Source of the DNA: Saprospiraceae bacterium
GTDB lineage: Bacteria > Bacteroidota > Bacteroidia > Chitinophagales > Saprospiraceae
Direction: 5' to 3'
NCBI GenBank assembly: GCA_016718205.1
Contig: JADKEB010000037.1
Coordinates: forward strand, 1 to 64,000
DNA length: 64,000 nucleotides
In this document: piece by piece, positions 18,363-28,188 of the stretch
Layout: the number at the start of each line of letters is the position of its first letter
Position numbering within the stretch: the first letter of the stretch is position 1
Translations under genes and position numbers: made by a program
Notes under the pieces: generated by a model
Seen by the model: the letters and a program-made list of their open reading frames with translations, nothing else
The model's database searches: none
What the model was told of the DNA's origin: nothing

Positions 18363-19249
18363 ATGTTAACTCTTATCTTGTGCGTCATACTGAACTCCTT
18401 GATAGGTGTGATTTTTTAAGCTCTTTGAAAAGTATAAAATTGATAATTTTCAAGCTATTGTAGTCAATTATTATGTATGTGTTGCTACTGCTGCAGTCAC
18501 ATTCATGAACAATCCTATTCCTGATACACTTACTGAAAAATCGTGGTTTACATACGCCATATTGCTTGGAATGCTGTTTATTCTCGTCTTTAATATCATG
18601 GCTACTACTGTACAAAAATCCGGAGTGATGATCGCAACCATTTTCCAGAAAATATCGCTTGTAGCACCTGCTCTCATTGCCATTATTTGGTTCAATGAAA
18701 AGTCAGGTTTAATGAAGTGGGCTGGTATTGCATCTGCATTGATTGCCATCTTGTTATTGAGTTATAATAAAAAAACATCAGAATCCGGGCTTACATTGCC
18801 AACTTCTGGTCTCCTTTTCCTCTACTCACTTTTTTGGGCTCTTGTATGATAGACAGTGCCATCTTCCTCATAGAAAAAATGGATATGTCCAAAATGGTGA
18901 TCATGAGTTTGTAGCCAGTTTGTTTCTTTTTGCGGCACTCACGGGAAGTATTTTTTTAGCCTACCAGATGATAATGGGAAAGTCAAAATTTGCCATTAAA
19001 AATGTGATAGCAGGGATAGGATTGGGTATCCCTAATTTTTTCAGTATCTATCTGCTTTTTCTCGCTTTACAACAGGGACTGGAAGGTTCAGTGGTATTTC
19101 CTGTAAACAATGCAGGGGTATTGTTGCTGGCATCTTTATATGGCATCTTTATATTCAGAGAAAGCGTCAATGTGTACAAAATTGCTGGTTTTATAGTGGC
19201 CGTGCTGGCAATATTTTTTAATCACATTTTCTTGAGAAGCCTTTCATAA
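18363..19249 (+). CDS. EamA/DMT-family transporter (frameshifted)
   Basis: About 295 codons with some ten membrane helices in two related halves, the layout of EamA drug/metabolite transporters. The start is ATG 18363, 11 bases after the kinase stop. Breaks lie near 18417 (T6 for T5), 18845 and about 18890. DMT proteins export metabolites, and some small members flip lipid-linked sugars. As the last gene of the sphingolipid cluster it could move a lipid or its precursor, but this is only positional. Confidence 0.68.
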
Positions 19250-19276
19250 CATATTGAATTAGATTAAATAATGTGA

Positions 19277-20725
19277 TCACAATCCCAATTTCACAAAATC
19301 ATCCTTTAGTACTACTTTAGTCAAAACCAAAAGATCATCTTGTGTGATATTTGTGTTGGAATATTTAATATTGATGGTCTTAAGTTCTGACAAGACTGCA
19401 TATAGTGCGGCAAGTGTCGCATCACCGTTTTTATACATTGCGATTTGACACATCCAGGGAATAGAAGCTGAATAATTTGCGCTTTCCCGGTATTTCAAAT
19501 CACGATCCTTCAACCTAAAATGGTTATTGACTTTGAGTACACCAGCATAATTGCCATTTAGAAGCATAGCCTTAATATAAGCTGTAAAAAACAAGTGCCA
19601 GCGATTTTCCAAAATTTCTTTCTTATAAGCAGTCAGAAATACGAAAGCCTGATTTTCGGCTTGTTTGGATTTCCCACTATCAATCAGTCCAAAAATATGA
19701 TATGCAACATGACCAATACGATTGTGAAAATTGAGAGATTCTTTAGCTATTGCATTAGATTCTTTGAGAACCTCCAGGACTTCGCCAGGTCTTTGAGCTC
19801 GTAATAAAAACGCTGCAAGATTATTGATATAATATAAGTAGTCATTGTTTTTTTCTTTGATGGACAAATAGCCATAATTAGCAGCTTTTACAAAGTCTTG
19901 TTTTGCAGCATAATATAAAAGATATTGGCTGTAAAAATTGGTAATGATCCTCCTGGAATATAGTTTTCCGGAACCAATCAAAGTCACAAAATGAAGAAAC
20001 ATTTCCGCAAGTGAGTCATATTGCCTCTTGTTGTGAGCTATAAATATTATCCTGACCCATGCAAGCAATCTGTTGTAACCATCCAGATTTTCATTGTAGA
20101 AAAGTGTGGCAAGCCATGGTAAAGAATCATGACTTGTCACACTACTTTTTTGACTATAATCCGTGATGATTTCGTTGGTAGTTTCGTGAAGTTTGTCATT
20201 GACAAGTCTGGAGAACTCATAATCCGTCCTGTATTTTTGTAAAAACTGATGGATCAGTTGATAATCTTTATATCGCAGTCTTATCTGAAGATAGTGTCTA
20301 TAATATCTTCCAATTTCATATATTTTGAGAAAATTAAAATCAGATGAATTAGTTTTGCTGAATTTCAGTAACTCTTTATCATCTTTGATGGATAAGCTGT
20401 CTGTCATTATTTGCTTTTCCCAGTTAAGTAGTCGTTCAAGATTATAATCCACGTCCAGATTTTGAAGCAACTACTCGCACCAGGCCTTGACGTAACTGTA
20501 TTTTCGTTTATCTACATTGGTCTCAAAATCTACATTTGATCCATTTTTTGCTTGCTGGATAATTTTATTTAATATTGTCTGTTTCTCATAATCTTCAAAT
20601 TTATGAAAATATTCCAAAAAATCAGCCTCCAAAGGAAGGCTCAGTTTATGATAGATGATCGCATAAAGATCAGAACTGCCTCCGATTTTACTGCATATTG
20701 TTATCATGTTACACAAGGAGTCCAT
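19277..20725 (-). CDS. Helical-repeat (TPR-like) protein with an internal TAG stop
   Basis: One frame on the minus strand, interrupted by a TAG codon at 20471-20473 (context KAWCE-stop-LLQNLDVDY). The downstream 397 codons could start at TTG 20470; the upstream 84 codons are in the same frame with similar composition. The product is rich in Leu, Tyr and Lys, with repeated helix pairs such as NFYSQYLLYYAAKQDFVKAA that resemble TPRs. No catalytic motif was seen. The 5' end runs into a truncated hydrolase on the other strand near 20640, so the true N-terminus is probably lost. Function unknown. Confidence 0.55.
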
Positions 20726-20974
20726 GCCATGGTGGATAGTCCTGTATTTGATTTTTTAGCCAAGGTAAGCAAGCCTACAATATGCATTTTTGGCACTAAT
20801 GACAACCTTATACCCAATAAATTTTTGAATGGTGGCCCAACTAAAAAATATGCCAAAGCATGTGCAGAAAAAATGCCTGATTGTACATTTCACATGATCA
20901 ATAAAGCAGGTCACTTTGTGATGTTTGAAAAGTCAAAAGAAGTCAATGATTTGATAAAAGAGTTTTTGAAATAA
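20640..20974 (+). pseudogene. Alpha/beta hydrolase, C-terminal fragment
   Basis: About 110 codons ending at TAA 20972-20974. FGTNDNLIPN carries the acidic residue and NKAGHFVMFE the His of the catalytic triad. The N-terminal half with the HG loop and nucleophile Ser is absent. Hydrolase-like sequence appears to begin around 20640, inside the 5' region of the opposing gene, so both genes are cut at the same place. Confidence 0.65.
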
Positions 20975-21335
20975 ACGAGTTAGTATTTTGTAATTTTTTT
21001 TTGCTGATAAATAGAAAATTCTATATCATTCTTTGAAAATAAATGATTTAGATCATCTTGTCAACTCAATTATACAATGCATTTTACATAGCAATGTGAA
21101 AATAAAATAGTTAATAATTTTTAAAATGTTCTTCTGATATTCTTGAAAAGAATTATCCTATTTTAATTCAGAAAAAAATAGTGGTGAATAATAATTTGAA
21201 ATAAAAAACTATTTCCACAAGGATTCATATAATTAATATATCAATTCAAAATTATATTCTTAAATATACACAAATGTTGTCGACATTCAGAATAATTCAC
21301 TAATAATTTACTAAAATAATATCAATTATTCTTAA
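20975..21335 (+). other. AT-rich gap without a gene
   Basis: About 80 percent A+T, many short A and T runs, no reading frame of note and no clear palindrome. It separates the hydrolase remnant from pckG. Confidence 0.4.
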
Positions 21336-21437
21336 ATGAAAATAATTGCTATACTAATTATTATTGTCGCATCAGTTGTGATAACTAATATCAGAAAGGC
21401 TAAAAATGATAAAAGTCATTTCATCGATATTGTATAA
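21336..21437 (+). CDS. Possible 33-residue membrane peptide
   Basis: ATG 21336 to TAA 21435-21437 encodes one hydrophobic helix (IIAILIIIVASVVITNI) followed by a charged tail. It overlaps the pckG promoter region by a few bases. It may be a real small protein or a chance frame in AT-rich DNA. Confidence 0.25.
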   Translation: MKIIAILIIIVASVVITNIRKAKNDKSHFIDIV

Positions 21438-21456
21438 GAATTTTGCTTTACATTTG
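21430..21456 (+). promoter_or_regulatory. Promoter of pckG
   Basis: TTG at 21430-21432, 16 bases, then TACATTTG at 21449-21456 (TAnnTTTG). The predicted transcription start is near 21462, giving a 20-base leader before ATG 21482. Confidence 0.5.
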
Positions 21457-21481
21457 TTGTGTAATCAAAAATTAAAAAATC

Positions 21482-23333
21482 ATGAGCAAAACAGCGTCTT
21501 CAGGAGTGTGGAATAGCCTCCACAAAAACAGATCTTAATACCTGGGTAGAAAATATGTCTTCATTTTTTGAAGCTGAAAAGGTATATTGGTGCAATGGAT
21601 CAGATGATGAATACAATCATTTCTGCCAAATGCTGGTTGATAAGGGTACTTTTATAAAATTGAACCCTGCTAAACGACCTAATAGTTATGCATGTTTTAG
21701 TGATCCGAGTGATGTAGCCAGAGTAGAAGACAAAACTTTTATCTGTAGCAGAAAAAAAGATGATGCCGGCCCTACTAATAACTGGATGGAACCGGATGAT
21801 ATGAAAGCTATACTTAACGGACTGATGAAAGGATGCATGAAAGGAAGAACCATGTACGTCATTCCATTCTGCATGGGACCATTAGGTTCTCCATATTCCC
21901 GCTACGGTGTCGAAATCACGGATTCTGAGTATGTAGTAGTCAATATGAAAATTATGACCAGAATGGGTAATCAGGCGTTAGACTATATAAATAAAGGCGA
22001 ATATGTAAAGTGTATACATACTTTAGGAGCACCTTTATATCCTGGACAACAAGATGTAAAGTGGCCTTGTAACCAAGAAAAATACATCACGCATTTCCCT
22101 GAAGAAAGACTCATCGTTTCATATGGTAGTGGTTATGGAGGAAATGCACTTCTTGGCAAAAAATGTTTTGCACTGCGTATTGCATCAGTAATGGCTCAGG
22201 AAGAAGGTTGGCTCGCAGAACACATGCTCATCATGGGAGTTGAATCACCTGAGAAGAAAAAAACTTATTTGGCAGCTTCATTCCCAAGTGCTTGCGGCAA
22301 GACTAATTTTGCCATGTTGATACCACCGAAAGAACTCGATGATTGGAAAATCACCACCGTTGGAGATGACATAGCATGGATACACAGAGATAAAAGTGGT
22401 CAGCTTATAGCCATAAACCCGGAAAGTGGTTACTTTGGAGTAGCACCGGGGACCAATTATGAGACTAATCCCAATGCTATGGAATCTATAAAATCCAATA
22501 CCATTTTTACCAATGTGGGAGTCACCCCTGATGGAGATGTGTGGTGGGAAGGAATGACCAAAGAAGTACCGGATGGCCTTATTGACTGGCATGGCGAACC
22601 TTATGATAAAACCAGTGGCAAACCTGCCGCACATGCTAATAGTCGTTTTACTGCACCTGCAGAAGCTAATCCTGCTGTGGATGAAAACTGGGATAACCCT
22701 AACGGAGTTCATATCAAAGCATTCCTGTTTGGTGGACGTAGAGCAACAGGTATTCCATTAGTTTATCAATCATTCAATTGGAATTTTGGAGTCTATACCG
22801 CTGCAACTATGGGTAGTGAAACCACTGCTGCGGCATTTGGAGCTCAAGGAGTTGTAAGAAGAGACCCATTTGCCATGTTACCATTTATGGGATACAATAT
22901 TGGTGATTACATCAATCACTGGCTGCAGTTCGGTCGTAATCTTCCCGATGCTCCAAGGATATTTAATGTAAACTGGTTCAGAAAAGATGAAAACGGAAAA
23001 TTTGCATGGCCTGGATTCGGACAAAACATGAGAGTCCTTAAATGGATTGTCGGACGTATCAATGGTAAGGCTTCAGCAGTTGAAAGTCCGATAGGCTGGG
23101 TACCAAGATACAAGGATATAGATTGGAATGGTCTTGATTTCAGTCATGAACAGTTCGACCAGATCATGACTATAGACAGGGAGCCATGGAAGAAAGAATT
23201 ATTATCACATGAAGAACTTTTCTCTTCATTTTACAATAAACTTCCTAAAGAATTTTTCTTCATCAGAGAATTGCTGCTTTCTTCATTATGGAGATCGCCG
23301 GAACACTGGGGTCAGCAACCGGAAGAATTTTAG
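21482..23333 (+). CDS. pckG: Phosphoenolpyruvate carboxykinase (GTP) (one frameshift near the start)
   Basis: About 617 codons. PFCMGPLGSPYSRYG, the P-loop region FPSACGKTNFAML and the GDDIAW metal site are signatures of the GTP-dependent enzyme (EC 4.1.1.32), which interconverts oxaloacetate and PEP for gluconeogenesis. The ATP-type enzyme has different motifs. The intact frame begins at 21555, but the usual N-terminal sequence (GIASTKTDLNTWVENM) lies just upstream in another frame, starting at ATG 21482. So there is a one-base break near 21510. It is followed by a good terminator. Confidence 0.92.
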
Positions 23334-23434
23334 ATAAGAGTATGAAGCAAAAGTGCGGAAATTCAAAATAGAATATTTGGGTCTAAGCAGTAGCACATCA
23401 GCAAGGATTTTCAAATCCTGAATTATCGTATAAA

Positions 23435-23468
23435 AAATAGCCGTCCGAAAAATTTCGGGCGGCTATTT
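23435..23468 (+). terminator. Intrinsic terminator after pckG
   Basis: A 16-bp stem (aaatagccgtccgaaa / tttcgggcggctattt) with one G-U pair and a two-base loop, followed by T-rich sequence on the plus strand. Its A-rich left side also allows use by the convergent minus-strand gene. Confidence 0.75.
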
Positions 23469-23520
23469 CTATTTTTCTGCAATGCCCTCAGTATGAAAAT
23501 TAAAAGCTAAAGGATAAAAC

Positions 23521-24478
23521 CTATTTCAATTTAAACTGTCCTTTGCCTACTAAAAACCCGTTATTGTACATTTCAATCTTGTGTTCACCCTTTACCAAAG
23601 CATTTGGCAGCGTCCAGTCAATACAAGCATTGGTATCTTCATTTTTGTAAGTGATTTCTCCTGATGTGGTATATCTGACCTGGGTATTGTCAAGCTTATT
23701 TGTCAATACACCTGAACCTTGATCATCTACAGCCACTGTTTCTCCTTGTGGATTGATGATCCTTATAAAAAATTTCTTTTGTCCGGCAGGAGTCACCATA
23801 TTGGTTTCAGTCAGAAAACATACTCTTAACATTTCAATGTCTTTAGCTTTACTTTTTCCTTCAGCTTTCCTCCATCCTTTATTTCATACCCTTTTACTTC
23901 CATAAAGTTGATTTTTATAGAATTTGCCATATCAACTTTTGATCCCAGAGCTGCATTGGTTTTGAAAGATTTTCCTTTTCCTGTGTCAGAGTATTTCTTT
24001 CTTCGATCACACCCTCTTTGGCTTTCACTTCAGTTTCAAGACTCTGAGTGAGTTTGGTGTTGTCATCGGAAAGAATTTTATTTTCTTCCTTGAGCTGCTG
24101 AATATCGGCTAAATACTTTGCCACATTAGCATTTAAAGTCTTAATCTCAGTCCTTGCCTTATCCAATTCCTTTTTTGACCAGATCAGTCCGTTGATTTTC
24201 TCTTTTTGCGCCTTAAGCTCTACTTTTTGACTATCTATCAGAGCATTAAGCTGCGTATTGCTGCCTCTCATCTCTTCAAGACTCTCCAATGCAGCCTGAT
24301 AGTCCTGATCCAGCTCAGCCTGCACTTTCTGGAGTTCCATCATTTCTGTCTGTTGCACCTGACTCTTATCAGTAACCTTATTGAGGTTATACCATAAATA
24401 CCCTACAGCTCCAAGCAGTAAAATAATGATGCCGATGAGTATCGCAGTGATGTTTTGTTTTGATTGTGTGTTGTTCAT
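23521..24478 (-). CDS. Membrane-anchored coiled-coil protein (frameshifted)
   Basis: About 318 codons. An N-terminal membrane helix (about residues 10-30, ITAILIGIIILLLGAVGYLW) is followed by some 140 residues of heptad-rich coiled coil with Gln, Glu and Lys. A beta-rich C-terminal domain of about 130 residues (QKKFFIRIINPQGE) then ends in KGQFKLK. Breaks near 23950 (missing A) and 23845 divide it. A cell-envelope or scaffold role is plausible; no enzyme motif was seen. It is convergent with pckG. Confidence 0.6.
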
Positions 24479-24606
24479 AACTTTAAAATTTTTTATATTT
24501 TTATCAATAACGTAACAAAAGTATTAAGATATTATGTACTTTTATCTAAAAATTGTAAAAATAGGCATTTTCAACTATATAATTATCCGTGTAAACCCTT
24601 ACCCAT

Positions 24607-25366
24607 ATGTTTTTGGACAAACATTTTTTAAAAAGGTGTCTTTTTGTAGATATAGAAACAGTACCTGCATTTGAGTCATATCAGTCTACTCCTGAACAAA
24701 TCAGGGAATTATGGACTATGAAAGCCAGTCAACTCAGAAGACATGGCGGATCATTGGAAGCAGAAATGTCGGATTCGGAACTATATGATCTGAAAGCAGG
24801 TATTTTTCAGAATTTGCCAAAGTTGTATGCATCTCAATGGGATTTTTACACTATGAAGAAGGAGAGCCCGCTTTTGTGCGCGTCAAATCACTTGCCGGAG
24901 ATGACGAACTTGTGATCTTAAATGATTTTAGTCGCCTTCTGATCAATCACTATAATGATCCTGAAAACAGCAGAATTTGTGGACACAATATTAAGGAATT
25001 TGATATTCCGTTTATTTGTAGACGTATGGTCATCAATCAGGTGAGATTTCTCCCTCTGCTCGATATCAGCGGTAAAAACCATGGCAGACAAGTCACATTC
25101 TTGACACCATGGATATGTGGCGCTTTGGGGATTACAAAAATTACACATCACTCAATCTGCTGGCAGCTGTACTGGGTATCATGTCACCAAAAGATGATAT
25201 CGATGGTAGTATGGTGGGTAAGACATATTGGCAAGACGAAGACATAGATCGTATAGTCAACTACTGTCAGAAAGATGTGGTCACCGTGATACAGATCATG
25301 ATGAAATATGCCGGACTCCCTTTGTTTGCAGATGAAAACATAGAGTACATCAACCAAAAAGAGTAA
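24607..25366 (+). CDS. Predicted 3'-5' exonuclease, DnaQ/PolB-like (frameshifted)
   Basis: About 253 codons in three frames. LFVDIETVPAF carries the DxE of exonuclease motif I, GHNIKEFDIPFICRR carries motif II, and DVVTVIQ with the preceding NYCQKD gives the D of motif III. These match the ribonuclease H-like 3'-5' exonuclease group related to PolB proofreading domains. Breaks lie near 24815 and 25075 (A5 where A6 restores frame). It probably acts on DNA or RNA ends in repair. It stands alone, divergent from the coiled-coil gene. Confidence 0.75.
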
Positions 25367-25695
25367 TGAATCGGTAAATTTTTTAATTGTAAGTTCAGAC
25401 CTCCAAATCTTGTCATTGAAAACCAATGGTTTACAATGATTACTCGTAAATTAGAAATGATTAACTTTGCGGAATGGGACAGATACTTTTACCATTATTT
25501 TCGGCTGATATGGAATATTTAACATCTTCTTTAGGAGCCGTCTGCTGGTGTAAGTTTGTATTTTTTTGTCTATAAGCAAACCGTCTATTTTATATTGGTG
25601 TTTGGTATAACTACCAAATCCACATAACAAATCAAAAGTTGTTTGGCTTTTGTATACTATTATCTCTAATCTTTTTATCCGAGATTATTATAAGA

Positions 25696-25860
25696 ACGTA
25701 GTCCTGTGATCTTAAAAGATGTGGTAAATATAAGATGTCAGGGCTACGACCCTTATGTTTCATGCGCTAATGTTTCCTACAAAGATGTCAGAGCTACGCT
25801 CCTACCCCGCTAGGTGTAATATTTACTACTCCTGAGTGATGTCATGGCTGTGCTATGAAT
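25696..25860. repeat. Cluster of degenerate palindrome arms related to 11094-11285
   Basis: gatgtcagggctacgaccct (25734-25753) and gatgtcagagctacgctcct (25784-25803) are direct copies of the arm at 11094-11113. An inverted, decayed arm lies at about 25696-25711 and another partial copy near 25839. It looks like several insertions or a decayed array of the same element. Confidence 0.6.
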
Positions 25861-25886
25861 CAGAAATAGAATTAATGCCAAATAAT

Positions 25887-26015
25887 ATGAAACACCAATA
25901 TAAAATAACACTTGACCAAATGACTGAACAAATCAGACTCAACAAACTTAAAACACAAAGCAAAAAGCTCAAAAACATAATCATCATGTTGTCCTATAGA
26001 GCGGAATGTGTCTGA
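25887..26015 (+). pseudogene. Possible transposase C-terminal remnant
   Basis: A 42-codon frame with QMTEQIRLNKLKTQSKKLKN followed by IIIMLSYRAEC. The YRAE segment resembles the region before the C-terminal end of some Bacteroidota transposases. The frame ends soon after and no other domain is present. It lies beside the palindrome arms. Confidence 0.3.
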
Positions 26016-26132
26016 GTGAATTGAATTTAGTTCATAGAATGTACAGCTTGGAGAAGGTCTGCAGGGCTAAAGTCAATCCACAATGAATTAAATTTACTTT
26101 AAGTAAAATCTGACGTATAGGATAAAATTATA

Positions 26133-26140
26133 TATCTTTG
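26133..26140 (+). promoter_or_regulatory. -7 promoter box very close to lepA
   Basis: TATCTTTG matches TAnnTTTG. It ends only five bases before ATG 26146, so transcription would start at or next to the start codon, implying a leaderless message. Confidence 0.45.
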
Positions 26141-26145
26141 CGCCG

Positions 26146-27939
26146 ATGAAAAATATAAGAAATTTTTGTGTGATTGCCCATATCGATCACGGTAAGAGTA
26201 CTCTTTCGGACAGATTGCTGGAGTTTACCAAGACCATTTCAGAAAGAGATATGCAGGATCAGGCACTCGATGATATGGATCTGGAAAGAGAACGTGGCAT
26301 CACCATAAAGAGTCATGCCATACAGATGTATTATACCCATACCGATGGCGAGCAGTACACTTTCAATATGATAGATACTCCGGGCCACGTTGATTTTTCA
26401 TACGAGGTGTCCCGATCTATTGCTGCTTGTGAAGGAGCGCTGCTTTTAGTAGATGCTTCCCAAGGCATACAGGCACAAACCATATCCAATCTTTATCTGG
26501 CTATAGAGCACGACCTTGAGATCATCCCGGTACTCAATAAAGTAGACATGGAATCAGCCATGATTGATGAAGTATCTGATCAGGTGATAGAATTGATCGG
26601 CTGTAAAAAAGAAGAGATTATCCTTGCAAGTGGAAAAGCAGGAATCGGAATACCAGATCTTATGAAAGCTGTAGTGGATAGAATCCCTGCCCCAAAAGGA
26701 GATCCTAAAGCGCCACTCCAAGCACTGATATTTGATTCTATGTTCAATTCTTTCAGAGGTGTTATTGCCTACTTCAGGATCATGAACGGAACAATCAGAA
26801 AAGGGGATAAAGTTAGATTCTTTAATACCGGAAAGAATTATGAAGCGGATGAAATTGGCATTTTGCAAATGAGTCAGGTTCCTAAAGATGTGCTTTCAGC
26901 AGGCAATGTTGGCTACATCATCACGGGCATAAAAGAGTCTAAAGAAATCAAAGTTGGAGACACTATCACTCACCATGACAAACCATGTGATTCAGCCATT
27001 GTAGGTTTCGAAGAGGTCAAACCGATGGTTTTTGCCGGGATTTATCCTATTGAAAATGAAGACTTTGAAGATTTAAGAGATAGTCTCGAAAAACTTCAGC
27101 TAAATGATGCATCATTAGTATTTGAACCTGAATCTTCCATAGCGTTGGGATTTGGTTTCAGATGTGGGTTTTTGGGCATGTTACACCTTGAGATTATACA
27201 GGAGAGATTGTCGCGTGAATTTGATCAGGAAGTGATTACCACGGTTCCGAACGTTTCCTACTATTCGTTTGATCATAAAGGAAATAAAACTTTAATCAAT
27301 ACGCCCAATGATTTGCCGGACCCTACTTTATTCAGTAAAGTAGAAGAGCCTTATATCAGGGCACAGGTCATCACAAAACCAGAATATATCGGATCTATCA
27401 TGACGCTGTGCATGGAGAAAAGAGGCATTCTGACCAGACAATCTTATCTCACTCCTGAAAGAGTAGAAATCAGTTTTGAAATGCCATTGGCAGAGATTGT
27501 ATTTGATTTTTATGACAGGTTGAAATCGATATCCAGAGGTTATGCATCATTTGACTATCACCCAATAGATTATCGTGCATCTGATCTGGTAAAGCTTGAT
27601 ATCAGATTAAATAGCGAACCTGTGGATGCGCTTTCTTCCCTTGTCCATAGATCCAAAGCCGAATACATAGGTCGAAAGATGTGTGGCAAATTAAGGGAGT
27701 TGTTGCCAAAGCAACAGTTTATGATCGCTATTCAGGCTTCAGTTGGTGCTAAGATCATAGCGAGGGAGACCATCTCTGCATTAAGGAAGGATGTTACAGC
27801 AAAATGTTATGGTGGAGATATATCCAGAAAAAGAAAACTCCTGGAAAAGCAGAAAAAAGGAAAGAAAAAGATGAGACAAATCGGAAACGTAGAAGTACCT
27901 CAGAAAGCTTTCCTTCAGGTCTTAAAACTTGAAGATTAA
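26146..27939 (+). CDS. lepA: Elongation factor 4 (LepA), ribosome back-translocase GTPase
   Basis: 597 residues, the normal family length. The start MKNIRNFCVIAHIDHGKSTL fixes the N-terminus; G1 is AHIDHGKS, G3 is DTPGH and G4 is NKVDM. The C-terminal LepA-specific domain is complete, with GGDISRKRKLLEKQKKGKKK near the end. The protein is cytosolic, binds 70S ribosomes and promotes recovery or assembly of stalled ribosomes. It has a promoter box abutting the start codon and a hairpin right after the stop. Confidence 0.96.
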   Translation: MKNIRNFCVIAHIDHGKSTLSDRLLEFTKTISERDMQDQALDDMDLERERGITIKSHAIQMYYTHTDGEQYTFNMIDTPGHVDFSYEVSRSIAACEGALLLVDASQGIQAQTISNLYLAIEHDLEIIPVLNKVDMESAMIDEVSDQVIELIGCKKEEIILASGKAGIGIPDLMKAVVDRIPAPKGDPKAPLQALIFDSMFNSFRGVIAYFRIMNGTIRKGDKVRFFNTGKNYEADEIGILQMSQVPKDVLSAGNVGYIITGIKESKEIKVGDTITHHDKPCDSAIVGFEEVKPMVFAGIYPIENEDFEDLRDSLEKLQLNDASLVFEPESSIALGFGFRCGFLGMLHLEIIQERLSREFDQEVITTVPNVSYYSFDHKGNKTLINTPNDLPDPTLFSKVEEPYIRAQVITKPEYIGSIMTLCMEKRGILTRQSYLTPERVEISFEMPLAEIVFDFYDRLKSISRGYASFDYHPIDYRASDLVKLDIRLNSEPVDALSSLVHRSKAEYIGRKMCGKLRELLPKQQFMIAIQASVGAKIIARETISALRKDVTAKCYGGDISRKRKLLEKQKKGKKKMRQIGNVEVPQKAFLQVLKLED

Positions 27940-27944
27940 TTTAT

Positions 27945-28100
27945 TACCTAAAAATCTAAAATATTTAGGTTATTGGAAAGGACAATTCGTAATTCTAAAT
28001 TTGAGTCATCGAAAAAAAAATTTTTTTGAAAATTCACCGTTTTTTTCCCCCCCCCCGGCCTTTTGGGGGGGGGGGGGGGGGGGGGGGGGGTTTGATAAGC
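27945..28100. repeat. Palindrome start followed by implausible homopolymers
   Basis: acctaaa at 27946 pairs with tttaggt at 27964, a hairpin just after lepA. The start acctaaaaatctaaaat equals the left end of the family C element at 33328. Further on come A9/T7 runs, C10 (28047-28056), then G26 (28065-28090). Such G and C runs are foreign to this AT-rich DNA and look like basecalling failure. Confidence 0.6.
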
Positions 28101-28188
28101 AAAAGAAACAAAGGCTTTGGGAGGGGGCTCAAATGTGTAATTTTTTGGAATTCATCTTTCGTTTTTGTCATTCGTAATATAGAGAAAC

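Larger units (their letters stand above)
25367..26132 (+). other. Accessory intergenic region before lepA
   Basis: About 770 bases without an intact gene. It contains the cluster of palindrome arms at 25696-25860 and a 42-codon frame at 25887 that may be a transposase remnant. The rest is AT-rich with no clear signal. Confidence 0.4.

Noticed and set aside
21482..23333. ATP-dependent PEP carboxykinase (pckA)
   Set aside because: Motifs such as FPSACGKTNFAML and the PFCMGPLGSP run are those of the GTP enzyme.
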